From Streptomonospora litoralis (GTDB lineage: Bacteria > Actinomycetota > Actinomycetes > Streptosporangiales > Streptosporangiaceae): a stretch of 64,000 bases of DNA. Positions within the stretch are counted from its first letter, which is position 1. Every line of letters begins with the position of its first letter. The stretch is from positions 1 through 64,000 of the forward strand of contig NZ_CP036456.1 of assembly GCF_004323735.1 (NCBI RefSeq), in the 5' to 3' direction. This document shows, one piece after another, positions 41,406 to 49,799 of this stretch. The translations under genes were made by a program, and so were the position numbers. The notes below the pieces were generated by a model. That model did no database searches. It was not told the DNA's origin and worked only from the letters and a program-made list of their open reading frames with translations.

Positions 41406-41774
41406 CTACGACACCTCCTCGACGGTGGGTTCGGGCTGGTGCACCTCGACGTCCAACCGCAGGTAGGCGTCCTCCTCGGAGGGGCGCAGGCGCGCGACGA
41501 CGCGCCGCACCACCCCGGTCACCGGGTCCTCCAGCTCATCGCCGCGGCGCACGTCCTCGTCCGCCTCCACATACACCGGCTGGGTCAGCTCGGCCTGGCC
41601 CTGCTGCGGACCGACCGCGGTGCGCGCCAGCGCCCGCTCCTGCGCGGAGGGCTGGGAGGGGCGCACGTCGACCTTTCCCAGGTGGACGCGGTCCTCGGAC
41701 AGCCCGCCGGAAGGGGTGCGGACGGTCTCGACCCGGTAGTGGTCGAGGGTGAGGTCGAGCAGGTGCGCCACCAT
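41406..41774 (-). CDS. Head closure / stopper protein
   Basis: A 122-aa protein from ATG 41774, 1 bp after the upstream stop. Beta-barrel-like with DVRRGDELEDPVTGVVRRVVARLRPSEEDAYLRLDVEV, a pattern of head-tail adaptor stoppers. Position between adaptor and gp10-like gene agrees. Confidence 0.65.
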   Translation of the reverse strand: MVAHLLDLTLDHYRVETVRTPSGGLSEDRVHLGKVDVRPSQPSAQERALARTAVGPQQGQAELTQPVYVEADEDVRRGDELEDPVTGVVRRVVARLRPSEEDAYLRLDVEVHQPEPTVEEVS

Positions 41775-41775
41775 G

Positions 41776-42339
41776 TCAGCCCCCCGGGTGTTCGGCCTTG
41801 TAGGCGGCGATGATGTCCTCAGGCAGGGTGCCGCGCGCGGGAACGTTCTCGTAGCCCTGGCCCTTGGCCCAGGCGCGCACCTCGGCCTGCGACGGTTCGG
41901 CCCGCTCCGGGGTGGCCTTCGCCGGCTGGTCGCCGACGGACTGGGCGTCGCTCTTGCCCACCGGGCCCTGCGGGCCGCCATCGTCGGTGGTGCCCTTGTC
42001 CCGGTCGGAGGCGTCGTGGTCGCGTTCCCACTTCGCGCGCTCGTTCTCCAGCTTCTGGTCGTATTCGGCACGCACTTGGGCTTCGATGCGGCGGCGCTCC
42101 TCTTCGCGCCGCTCGTGCTCGCGCTGCAGCTCGGTGCGGCGTGTGATCGCCTTGGTGGTGGTGCGCCACCGCCGCGACGACCGCATCGCCTTCAGCAGCC
42201 GCTCCCGGCGAGAGGCATCCCGCCGGGCCATGGCCTTGGCGTTGGAAGTGGGGTAGACGGCGTCGGGCGGTGCGATGTCCTCGGGCTCGTCGTATTCAAC
42301 GACCCGGCCGGTGCGGACGTTTTCGAAGCGGACGCTCAT
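41776..42339 (-). CDS. Head-tail module protein with Lsr2-like C-terminal domain
   Basis: A 187-aa protein from ATG 42339, with GGGAGATTG upstream. The N-terminus is a short beta-motif; the middle is a long charged coiled coil (about residues 40-115); the last 40 residues (EVRAWAKGQGYENVPARGTLPEDIIAAYKAEH) match the DNA-binding C-terminal domain of Lsr2, the actinobacterial nucleoid protein. It is in the connector block, so it may handle DNA at the portal or be a moonlighting gene silencer. Lsr2 dimerisation domain is absent. Confidence 0.65.
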   Translation of the reverse strand: MSVRFENVRTGRVVEYDEPEDIAPPDAVYPTSNAKAMARRDASRRERLLKAMRSSRRWRTTTKAITRRTELQREHERREEERRRIEAQVRAEYDQKLENERAKWERDHDASDRDKGTTDDGGPQGPVGKSDAQSVGDQPAKATPERAEPSQAEVRAWAKGQGYENVPARGTLPEDIIAAYKAEHPGG

Positions 42340-42341
42340 GG

Positions 42342-42776
42342 TCAATCTCCCAGGTGAAGTCGGTACGGGGCGGCTGCGGCCTCATCGAGGAGCCGTTGGG
42401 GCATGTCGCCGGCCAGCGGCACGCTGCGGATGTCCTTCAGGCCCACAGCCGCTCGGATCGCAGACATTTCCTCGTCGGTGGCGTAGACGGGCCGCATCCC
42501 CTGGCCCTGCCAGTCACCGATGCGTTCGGAGGACAGGCCGCGGGGGTTGGTGGTGCCGCGCAGGACCATCGCGTGCACGATCAGGCGCACCTCGGCTGCG
42601 GCGGCCGAGGTGGACGTGTGGTCGACGTCGTCCAGCTCGCCTTCGGCGATGCGGCGCACCTCTGCCGAGACCGCCGCGATGACGGCCTCGGCTTGGGCAC
42701 GCTTGTGCTCGGGCAGGGGGCGGGCCCGACCCAGCAGGGTCTCGTGCTGGGTCAGGCTCAGCAGCGCCTCAGCCAC
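42342..42776 (-). CDS. Head-tail connector (gp6-like adaptor)
   Basis: A 144-aa protein from GTG 42776. A helical N-terminal half with RRIAEGELDDV is followed by VLRGTTNPRGLSSERIGDWQG, the usual pattern of actinophage head-tail adaptors (HK97 gp6-like). It lies directly downstream of the capsid gene. It should bind the portal base and form the DNA exit ring. Confidence 0.75.
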   Translation of the reverse strand: MAEALLSLTQHETLLGRARPLPEHKRAQAEAVIAAVSAEVRRIAEGELDDVDHTSTSAAAAEVRLIVHAMVLRGTTNPRGLSSERIGDWQGQGMRPVYATDEEMSAIRAAVGLKDIRSVPLAGDMPQRLLDEAAAAPYRLHLGD

Positions 42777-42812
42777 GTCCGCCCCCTTCTCCGCGTGGCT
42801 GGCGGGGGCGGG

Positions 42813-43679
42813 TCAGGACTCGTCCTCGACGCCGAGCACCACGACCCGGTCGGCGTCGACGAGTTCGGCGCCGGCGTAGATCGACAGGAGCGACAGGGTG
42901 GCGGCGGTGGAGCTGTCGACCATGAACACGTGGCGCAGCGACAAGCCCTCTTCGGACAGGACCGCGGAGTCGATGGTGCCGGGGATGGGCTGGGGCACCA
43001 TCGTCGAGAATGCGAACGCCGACGAGTGGTAGGCCAGGGCCCGCATACCGGTCAGCCGGGGGTTCTTCACGACGATGAACCCGCGGTACTCGCCGAGGAT
43101 TCCCCTGCGCAGGGCTTCGGTCGCGACCTCGCCCTGAAAGTCGGTGAGGGTGACACCGTCGGGGCTGGTGAGGCGGGCGGCGAACCTCGGGGAGACGCCG
43201 AGATAGCGGCCCTCCATGGGGTTCTCGGCCTCGTCGAGGGTCGCGTTGGCGTCGGCGATGATGTTGTCGAAGTTGCTGCCGTCGGGCAGCGCTTCGGTGT
43301 CCAGCGCCATCGAGTTCATGACGTCGGCGAGCTGACCTTCGGCGCCGGACACGACCGCGCGGACCTGGTTGCGGGTGACCTGCCGACCGAAATCGACGAT
43401 GTCGAGGCTGCGCTGGTGCTCGGTGACGCGGGCACCGTCGTAAAGGTGCTCGATGTCGAAGGGGACCTCGGTCTCCTCGACCTCGTCGTAGGTCAGGGTG
43501 CCGCCGCGCGGCTGCACCCGGGCCTCGCGCGGGACCGGAACGGGGATCGTGGTCTCGCCGCCGGTGGTCGGAGCCAGGTCGCCCGAGGGCACCTGGGACA
43601 CGGTCTGCGTCAGCGACAGCTGCGCCGACAACAAGTCGACCGCCAGCGTGCTGATGCTCTGGGAAGTCACGAACGCCAC
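42813..43679 (-). CDS. Major capsid protein (P22/HK97-fold)
   Basis: A 288-aa protein from GTG 43679 behind GAGGAG. ISTLAVDLLSAQLSLTQTVSQ, VDFGRQVTRNQVRAVV, NPMEGRYLGVSPRFAARL and EYRGFIVVKNPRL match P22-coat-like actinophage capsid proteins. It directly follows the scaffold gene. No decoration domain or protease-cleavage delta domain is visible. Confidence 0.8.
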   Translation of the reverse strand: MAFVTSQSISTLAVDLLSAQLSLTQTVSQVPSGDLAPTTGGETTIPVPVPREARVQPRGGTLTYDEVEETEVPFDIEHLYDGARVTEHQRSLDIVDFGRQVTRNQVRAVVSGAEGQLADVMNSMALDTEALPDGSNFDNIIADANATLDEAENPMEGRYLGVSPRFAARLTSPDGVTLTDFQGEVATEALRRGILGEYRGFIVVKNPRLTGMRALAYHSSAFAFSTMVPQPIPGTIDSAVLSEEGLSLRHVFMVDSSTAATLSLLSIYAGAELVDADRVVVLGVEDES

Positions 43680-43718
43680 AAGGGCTCCTCGGGGTCTCTT
43701 CCCCGGAGCCCGCGGCGC

Positions 43719-44447
43719 CTACTTCTTGGTGCGCCTGCCGGTGTCGGTCACCGCCGCCAGGATGTCCTCGCGCGATCGGCCATCGCCGGCGTCGGCGTTG
43801 GAGGAGCCGCCACGCACAGGGGCGGGCTTCTTCTCCTTGGGCTTAGGTGCCGGGCCCGGGGTCTTCTTGGTCTGATCGAGACCGAAGAGCGCGATGACCT
43901 CGTCGGCGTCGGCTTCCAGCTCCTCGCGGCTGCTGCCCCGCAGGCGGCCGGCCTGCTCGACGCTGAGCCCTTTGGCCTTGGCGACGTCGGCGACGGTCCG
44001 CTCCCGAGCTGCCTGCTCGTGATCGGCCTTGATGCGGGCGATCTCGTCGGCCAGCTGCTGGAGGCGGTCCTCCTGAGTGGGCTCCTGGCTGGACCCGGTG
44101 TCGCCCTGCTGGCCGCCGCCGGCGGTCTGCTGAGCGGACGGTGTGCGGCTGCTGCCCGTTTCGGGCTCGCTCGACGTGCCTTTAACCGCGGCCTTGTACT
44201 TCGCCTCCTGCGAGCGGGCGAGATTCCGGTACTTCTCGATCTCCGCGTCGCGCTTGGCGATCTCGGCCTGCCAGTAGGCGTCGCCGCCGTCATCCTGGTC
44301 ATCGCCCTGGCTGGGCCCAGACCCGGTTCCGGTGTCCTCGCCAGACCCTGCCTCGCCGGTGCCGGTCTCCTCGGTCGCCGTTTCGGCTCCCTCGGTGGCC
44401 TCGGTCTCGGTGGTCTCGCTCTCGGTCTCAGTTGTCTCGTCAGCCAC
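43719..44447 (-). CDS. Scaffold protein
   Basis: A 242-aa protein from GTG 44447. A Thr/Glu/Gly-rich disordered start, then a coiled coil (about 60-85 and 130-175) and a Lys/Pro-rich end with RSREDILAAVTDTGRRTKK. Composition and place before the capsid gene fit a scaffold. It is divergent from the plus-strand portal gene. Confidence 0.75.
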   Translation of the reverse strand: MADETTETESETTETEATEGAETATEETGTGEAGSGEDTGTGSGPSQGDDQDDGGDAYWQAEIAKRDAEIEKYRNLARSQEAKYKAAVKGTSSEPETGSSRTPSAQQTAGGGQQGDTGSSQEPTQEDRLQQLADEIARIKADHEQAARERTVADVAKAKGLSVEQAGRLRGSSREELEADADEVIALFGLDQTKKTPGPAPKPKEKKPAPVRGGSSNADAGDGRSREDILAAVTDTGRRTKK

Positions 44448-44612
44448 GTGCGTCCCGTTTCGGGTCCGGCGCCCTGCCGTTTCGGAAGGGCGGTGTCTGC
44501 CTGCCGGGTCGAACACCGTTTCGGTGATCAGCCCTCTGACAGGGATGATAGCTGAAAGACATGGATCAACCGCAACCCATACCCTGAACGCATAGATCAT
44601 CTGGGGGCCGCC
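44448..44612. promoter_or_regulatory. Divergent region between scaffold and portal genes
   Basis: A 165-bp gap with lower GC than its surroundings (about 44520-44600). It must carry a start for the plus-strand portal gene, because the portal is oppositely oriented to the rest of the late operon. I cannot assign hexamers with confidence, and the regulon promoter is absent. Confidence 0.4.
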
Positions 44613-45968
44613 ATGGGGATGAGTCCGAGCGAAACCGAGGAAAAGGCGAGCGAACTGTTCGAACTCCGGCAGTCGGAGCGCCGGGATCTTGACCGCAAGC
44701 GCGCCTACCTTCGGGGCGACCCTGAGCTGACGTGGCTGCCAGCCAACACCCCTCGTGAGCTGCAGGCGCTGGCGCGCATGAGCCGGGTCAACCTGTGCGA
44801 ACTCGCGGTGAAGGCCACCTCGCAGCAGATGTTCGTGGACGGCTATACCTCCGAGAACAAGGCCGGCGCCAGTCAGGTGTGGCGGCAGTGGCAGTCCAAC
44901 CGGTGGGACCGCAAACAGATCGGCGTCAACCGGGCGATCGGCGGCTACGGCGTCGCCTACGGCATTGCGCTGCCCTCGGACAGCAGCGACACCGCGGTGA
45001 TGCGGGCGCTGTCACCTCGGCAGATAACCGTGGCCTATGGGGACGACGACGACTGGCCCGACTATGGGCTGGAGATGCGGCCCGACAAGACGTGGCGCCT
45101 CGTGGACGAGGAGAACGTCTACAAGATGCGGCGCACCACCCGCGGCCGCCGCTCCTCCGACGGCAAACGTTCCATCACCTTCGAGTACGTGGAGGAGACG
45201 CCGCACGAGCAAGACGTGTGCCCGGTGGTGCGCTACCTCGCCGAGGAGGACCTCGACGACCCCGTGCGCGGCGACGTCGAGGCCGTCATGCCGCTGCAGG
45301 ACCAGATCAATCTGATCACCTTCCACCTTCTGGTGGCCGAGCACTACGGCGCCCACGGCCGCAAGATCTTCATCGGCCAGATGGTCGAGCAGCTGGAGGA
45401 GCAGCTGCGCGCCTCCGCGTCCTCCAGCCTGACGGTGCGCGCGAAGCCCAGCGACTTCGACGTCAAAGAGGTGTCCCAGGTCCAGCTGGACGGGTTCATC
45501 GACTCTCGGGAGTCGGCGGTGCGTTACATGTCGGCGCTCTCCCAGACCCCCACCCACGAACTGCTGGGCAACCTCGCCAACATCAGCGCGGAGGCGCTGG
45601 TGGAGTCCAAGGAGTCCAACGCCCGCAAGGTTCGTGAACGCCAGATCATCGTGGGCGAGGGGCACGAGCAGCTGCTGGGTCAGGCCGGCCGCCTCGTGGG
45701 TGTCGAGGTCGACCCGGGGGCGCGGGTGCGGTGGAAGCCGACCCTGGACCAGCGCGCGATGCGGTTCGTGGAACTGCTGGGCACCATCGCCGGAAAGCTC
45801 GGAGTGCCCAAGAAGGCGCTATGGCACGAGCTGCCGTTCAGCGACGACACCATCAAGGAGTGGGAGGAGATGGCCGAGGAGCAGGCCGCGGCCGCGCCGC
45901 CCCCGCCGCAGCGCGAGCAGCAGGACCAGCCCGAGGGCGACCAGCGCAACAACCTGGCAGCGGTCTGA
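44613..45968 (+). CDS. Portal protein (SPP1 gp6-like), on the opposite strand
   Basis: A 451-aa protein from ATG 44613 behind GGGGG. KRAYLRGDPELTWLP, NRAIGGYGVAYGIALPSD, DQINLITFHLLVAEHYGAHGRKIFIG and TPTHELLGNLANISAEALVESKES are portal landmarks; an acidic/Gln-rich tail follows. It is full length with no frameshift. Its position between terminase and scaffold is canonical, but it alone reads on the plus strand. Confidence 0.85.
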   Translation: MGMSPSETEEKASELFELRQSERRDLDRKRAYLRGDPELTWLPANTPRELQALARMSRVNLCELAVKATSQQMFVDGYTSENKAGASQVWRQWQSNRWDRKQIGVNRAIGGYGVAYGIALPSDSSDTAVMRALSPRQITVAYGDDDDWPDYGLEMRPDKTWRLVDEENVYKMRRTTRGRRSSDGKRSITFEYVEETPHEQDVCPVVRYLAEEDLDDPVRGDVEAVMPLQDQINLITFHLLVAEHYGAHGRKIFIGQMVEQLEEQLRASASSSLTVRAKPSDFDVKEVSQVQLDGFIDSRESAVRYMSALSQTPTHELLGNLANISAEALVESKESNARKVRERQIIVGEGHEQLLGQAGRLVGVEVDPGARVRWKPTLDQRAMRFVELLGTIAGKLGVPKKALWHELPFSDDTIKEWEEMAEEQAAAAPPPPQREQQDQPEGDQRNNLAAV

Positions 45969-45970
45969 CC

Positions 45971-46690
45971 TCAACCGGGATGGACCTTGGCGGCGATACT
46001 CCGCCGCATCCTTCGGAGCCACCCCTCCTTTTCCGGCACGGCCGGCGCATCCGGTCGGCCGGGCCGCTGCCACGCTCTGAGACTCGACCGGTCAAGGTAC
46101 GGCGGTTCCTTATCGACAGGGGGCGGGCTGTCGTGCAGCACGGATTCGACGGTTTCCCGAACATGTTCGAGCCATTGAGTGACGTCGGCGCGAACGCGCG
46201 CGAGCATATCCGGTTCGGCGTCTACCTCGTCGCCGAACTCGTCCTCGGTAGTCGGCATCGGCATCCGCGAGTACCTGTCGAGAAGGTCCTCAAGCAGTTG
46301 AAGCCGCCGACGGATCTCCGGCGTGAGGACGCGGGGCATCACGACTTCGCGGATGTGGCGGCGCTCGGCGTTGGCTTGGTCGCCTCGACCGGTCGCTAAC
46401 TGGCGGTGCTTGGTGCGGAGTTCGGGGATGCCCTCCTTGACGGACCTCAGGGAGGCCAGCAGATCCACCAGAGCATCGGCCTCGCGCTGGCTGCGTGAGG
46501 TTGCCGCCTGCGCCGTCCGCTCTGCCTCCGCCTTCTCGCGCTCAGCTTTCAGCATCCAGCGTGTCTGCCAAAAGGTCGCGGCCCAGCTGATGGCTCCGCC
46601 TATGACACCGCCGCCGAGGCCACCGCCGAGCGCGCTGAGGAAGAGGTCGGAGTCCTTGAGGGCGATGAGCCAGTCTGTGAAGGGGGACAT
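45971..46690 (-). CDS. Membrane protein with coiled coil, cargo between portal and terminase
   Basis: A 239-aa protein from ATG 46690. A membrane helix with Gly repeats (LFLSALGGGLGGGVIGGAISWAATFW, about residues 16-42) is followed by a long charged coiled coil and an Arg/Pro-rich end. It is not a recognisable phage structural gene. The site and topology are suggestive of a superinfection-exclusion or other moron function, but no homology is claimed. It is 3 bp from the convergent portal stop. Confidence 0.6.
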   Translation of the reverse strand: MSPFTDWLIALKDSDLFLSALGGGLGGGVIGGAISWAATFWQTRWMLKAEREKAEAERTAQAATSRSQREADALVDLLASLRSVKEGIPELRTKHRQLATGRGDQANAERRHIREVVMPRVLTPEIRRRLQLLEDLLDRYSRMPMPTTEDEFGDEVDAEPDMLARVRADVTQWLEHVRETVESVLHDSPPPVDKEPPYLDRSSLRAWQRPGRPDAPAVPEKEGWLRRMRRSIAAKVHPG

Positions 46691-46730
46691 GGCGCCATTC
46701 TGGCGGCTCAGGGCTGTGCTCGCTCGCGTT

Positions 46731-48281
46731 TCACATCCACGATCCGCCGACGGCGGTGACCTGGCCGCGGCCCACGGTCTCCTCCATACCGATGGTGACG
46801 GCGTCGATCACGTCGTCGTTGACGACCTTCGGGTAGGCCAAAGCTTGGTCCTCGAACTCGGGGAGGATCCGTTCGAACGCGACTTCGGACACCTGGCAGG
46901 CCTGCAGCAGGTTCGCGAACCGCACCTCTTTGGGGGCGGAGGTGTGGGTGGTGCGGATCGGCACCGGCATGTCGTGCAGCGCCACCTCGTGCAGGTCGCC
47001 GCCCTGGTTGGTCTCGATCACTATCTCGCTGACGTAGGGGTGGGACTCCAGCAGCGCGAGGACGTAGGCGCGCATGGGCTCGCCATGGGGGATTTTGCGG
47101 CCGGTCGCGAAGTGCACCAGGCACTGGCCGCGCTTGTGCTGGTCGGTGCCGCTGGTGCGCGAGACCACGGCGAATCCGGTGTAGTCGGAGGAGTCCTTGG
47201 AGGTGACCGCGGGGTCGATCGTCATGATCGTGCGCAGCCGGGTCAGGCCCGGCTCGACGTGGATGTCCTCCTCGCGCCACCAGGTGCCGTCGATCGGGCG
47301 GGGCTGGTTCTCGTAGTTCTTCCGGTAGGACACGGTGTGCCGGATGGAGGTGAGGTAGTCCAGCGGCCACTTGTCCGGCCAGATGCTGCGTTCCCCGCCG
47401 TCCGGGGTGGCCACGATCGGCGCGTAGTAGTGCACCCGGAACCGTTCCGAGTCGATCCATTCGGGGGTGTCGTCGGTGCTGGTGACCGTTTTGACGAGCT
47501 GGTGCACGATGCTGCCGGCCATCACCACCGTGCCCACCAGCGCCACGTGCGCGCGTTCGTTCATCGGCAGCACGGTGTCGGTCAGGGTGGTCAGCCGCTT
47601 GTCCATCTGGTACGGCGAGTAGTTGGCTTCGTCGGGTTCCACGTCGTCCAGCACGATCAACGACGGGCGCCGGTTGAGGGGGTCGACGAGGCCGAGGATG
47701 TTGGAGTCCAGCCCGCCGGCGGTGAAGGAGAATCCGGAGGCGGTGTGCAGCATCATGCGGGAGTCGGAGACGGTGCCGCCGCCGCGGCGGCGCGCGGGCC
47801 GGCACAGGGCCGGGTAGTCCTCCTGCAGCAGCGGGTTCGCGTCGAGTTGCTGGCGGAACCCGAGCACGTGTTTCTCCGCCTGGGCTCCTGACGAGGAGAA
47901 CGCGGCGATGAACTGTAGGTGGCCGTGGGCGGCGGCCCAGATCGGCAGGATCTTGAACACCCACGAGGATTTCCCGCTTTCGCGTGGGGCGACGAAGGCG
48001 TGGCGCTCCTGGCGGGGGCCCGGTTTGCGTAGCCACCGGCGGCCGTGGCGCGAGAGGGCCAGGTGCAGGTCGGCGAGGGTGATGCGCCCGTCGGGGCCGC
48101 GCAGCAGGTCGCCGCAGTACAGGATCGCGAACAGCAGGGGATCCAGCCGGGTCAACAGGCGGCGGCCTTCCGGGTCGGCGAGCATCCGCTCGTCCGGCAC
48201 CGCGGATAGGACGTAATCGTGCAGGTCGAAAACGCCGGCGTGCTGCCCCGCCAGGTACGGGTCGCCCTTACGGGTGCGCAT
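46731..48281 (-). CDS. Terminase large subunit
   Basis: A 516-aa protein from ATG 48281, overlapping the small-subunit end by 14 bp. ATPase: VAPRESGKSS (Walker A, about residue 100) and SLIVLDDVEPDE (Walker B). Nuclease: TIDPAVTSKDSSDYTG and NDDVIDAVTIG supply the metal-binding acidic residues, and VIETNQGG is a conserved strand. It packages DNA into the prohead. Confidence 0.9.
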   Translation of the reverse strand: MRTRKGDPYLAGQHAGVFDLHDYVLSAVPDERMLADPEGRRLLTRLDPLLFAILYCGDLLRGPDGRITLADLHLALSRHGRRWLRKPGPRQERHAFVAPRESGKSSWVFKILPIWAAAHGHLQFIAAFSSSGAQAEKHVLGFRQQLDANPLLQEDYPALCRPARRRGGGTVSDSRMMLHTASGFSFTAGGLDSNILGLVDPLNRRPSLIVLDDVEPDEANYSPYQMDKRLTTLTDTVLPMNERAHVALVGTVVMAGSIVHQLVKTVTSTDDTPEWIDSERFRVHYYAPIVATPDGGERSIWPDKWPLDYLTSIRHTVSYRKNYENQPRPIDGTWWREEDIHVEPGLTRLRTIMTIDPAVTSKDSSDYTGFAVVSRTSGTDQHKRGQCLVHFATGRKIPHGEPMRAYVLALLESHPYVSEIVIETNQGGDLHEVALHDMPVPIRTTHTSAPKEVRFANLLQACQVSEVAFERILPEFEDQALAYPKVVNDDVIDAVTIGMEETVGRGQVTAVGGSWM

Positions 48282-48882
48282 GCCCGCCGCCGGCGCCGTC
48301 GTCCTCACTGTCCCCGTCCTCGTCTTCGTCGTCCAGGGCGGCGGTGAGCTGCTGCTCCTCGCGGTCCTGGTTCCGCTTCGCTTCGGCGAGGATCTCGCCC
48401 AGCGCGGAGGCGGCGCCGTCGCCGCCGGTGAGGGTGGCCTCCACCTGGATCTCCTCACCGGGTCCCAGCAGGTGGCGGCGCTGGCGCATCACCACGTCCA
48501 TCATCCGGATCATGTCGGACACCGACAGCTCGCTCGGGGACATGGAGGTGAGCCGCTGCGCGATCTTGCCGATGCCCGCGGAGAGGACCTTCGCGTCGGC
48601 TTCGGCCGCTTTGCGGCGCTCTTCCAGCCACATGGCCTGGTGCAGCCGGTCGCGGTGGCGGTCGAACGCTTCGGCGCGTTCGGTCCACCGGAACTGGGCG
48701 GCGACACGGCGCAGGTAGTCGGCGCTGTTGTCGGTGCGTTCCGCGGTCTCGCGGATGGACCGGGTGCGGCCCAGGTCCCGGTAGATCGCGAACTGGCCGA
48801 ACCGTTTGGGGGTCTCCTGCGGTTGGCGCTCCCAGACGTCGGTGCCGGGGTCCAGCTCGATCGGGTCGCCGTGGGTGCTCAC
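48268..48882 (-). CDS. Terminase small subunit
   Basis: A 204-aa protein from GTG 48882. A helix-turn-helix-like region (RSIRETAERTDNSADYLRRVAAQFRW, about residues 41-66), a coiled coil and an acidic C-terminus. This is the classic small-subunit plan: pac/cos site recognition then contact with the large subunit. It overlaps both neighbours. Confidence 0.8.
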   Translation of the reverse strand: MSTHGDPIELDPGTDVWERQPQETPKRFGQFAIYRDLGRTRSIRETAERTDNSADYLRRVAAQFRWTERAEAFDRHRDRLHQAMWLEERRKAAEADAKVLSAGIGKIAQRLTSMSPSELSVSDMIRMMDVVMRQRRHLLGPGEEIQVEATLTGGDGAASALGEILAEAKRNQDREEQQLTAALDDEDEDGDSEDDGAGGGHAHP

Positions 48883-49799
48883 CCCGCCCCCCGCTCAAGG
48901 TAGGTCTCCGCCAAGCGGGTCAGCAGCTCCCACGGGCGGGTGTCGTCGACGTCGCCGGCCTTGGCGGCTTTGCGCAGCGCCCGGGTCAGCGTCGCGGCGT
49001 GCTCAGCGGGCAGGGTGCGGGTGCCGAAAACGGTCTCCCACCCGACGGGTTTCTTGTGGCGGGCCGCTCCGTCGTCGTCGAGATAGCCGGCCTGCAGGTC
49101 GGTGAGGTGGTTCTCGAACACGTCGAGGATCAGACCGAAGGCGGTGGCGACGTTGCCGACGTTGTGCGCCGCGTGGGCCGACGCCAGCGCGTCGAGGGTG
49201 GGTTCGTAGTCGGCCCGGGAGGTGAGCCAGGTTTCGTCGGCGCCGGTGCGCGCGTCCTCCAAAGCTCGGCGGGCGCGGTCCAGCTCGTGGGGCAGGAACA
49301 CGACCTGCACGTTCTGGAAGTCGAGGTTCGCCTCGGACAGCCCTTCGAGGGTGACGTCGTCGAGCAGCGCCAACTCCTTGTCGTCGAGGCCGGCGTAGGT
49401 CCGCCAGTCGACCTCGTCGATCTGTTCGTACAGCTGTTTGAGGGTGGCGGGGTCGTCCTCACCGGCGATGGCGTTGTGGGACAGCTGCAGCGCGATGAGC
49501 TGCGACTGAGACAGCGGCTGGTCGATCAGCATGCAGTCGATCTCGGCCAGGCCGGCATCGGCCGCGGCGTCGCAGCGGTGGTTGCCGGACAGGATCAGCT
49601 CCGCGCCCTCGGCGTACTCGCCGCCGCCGTAGATCAGCGGCACCGAGGTGAGCGCCCCGTCGCGGCGCAGGTTAGCGACCAGGCGCTGGTACTCCTCCTG
49701 CCTCATGTACCGGGCGTTGGTGCTCAGGCGGGTCAGCGCCGCCGGGGTTCGCCGCACCAGGCGCGGCGCCAGCCCGGTGGGCAGGTCGGTGTGGGTCAT
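48879..49799 (-). CDS. ParB/Srx-fold nuclease-like protein
   Basis: A 306-aa protein from ATG 49799. Residues about 15-110 form a ParB N-terminal-like fold with NARYMRQEEYQRLVANLRRDGALTSVPLI and ILSGNHRCDAAADAGL. A helical C-terminal domain follows. Such ParB-like proteins occur next to terminases in actinophages and often accompany DNA-modification enzymes, as with the downstream-coupled gene. Not a partition ParB in the sense of having ParA beside it. Confidence 0.7.
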   Translation of the reverse strand: MTHTDLPTGLAPRLVRRTPAALTRLSTNARYMRQEEYQRLVANLRRDGALTSVPLIYGGGEYAEGAELILSGNHRCDAAADAGLAEIDCMLIDQPLSQSQLIALQLSHNAIAGEDDPATLKQLYEQIDEVDWRTYAGLDDKELALLDDVTLEGLSEANLDFQNVQVVFLPHELDRARRALEDARTGADETWLTSRADYEPTLDALASAHAAHNVGNVATAFGLILDVFENHLTDLQAGYLDDDGAARHKKPVGWETVFGTRTLPAEHAATLTRALRKAAKAGDVDDTRPWELLTRLAETYLERGAG

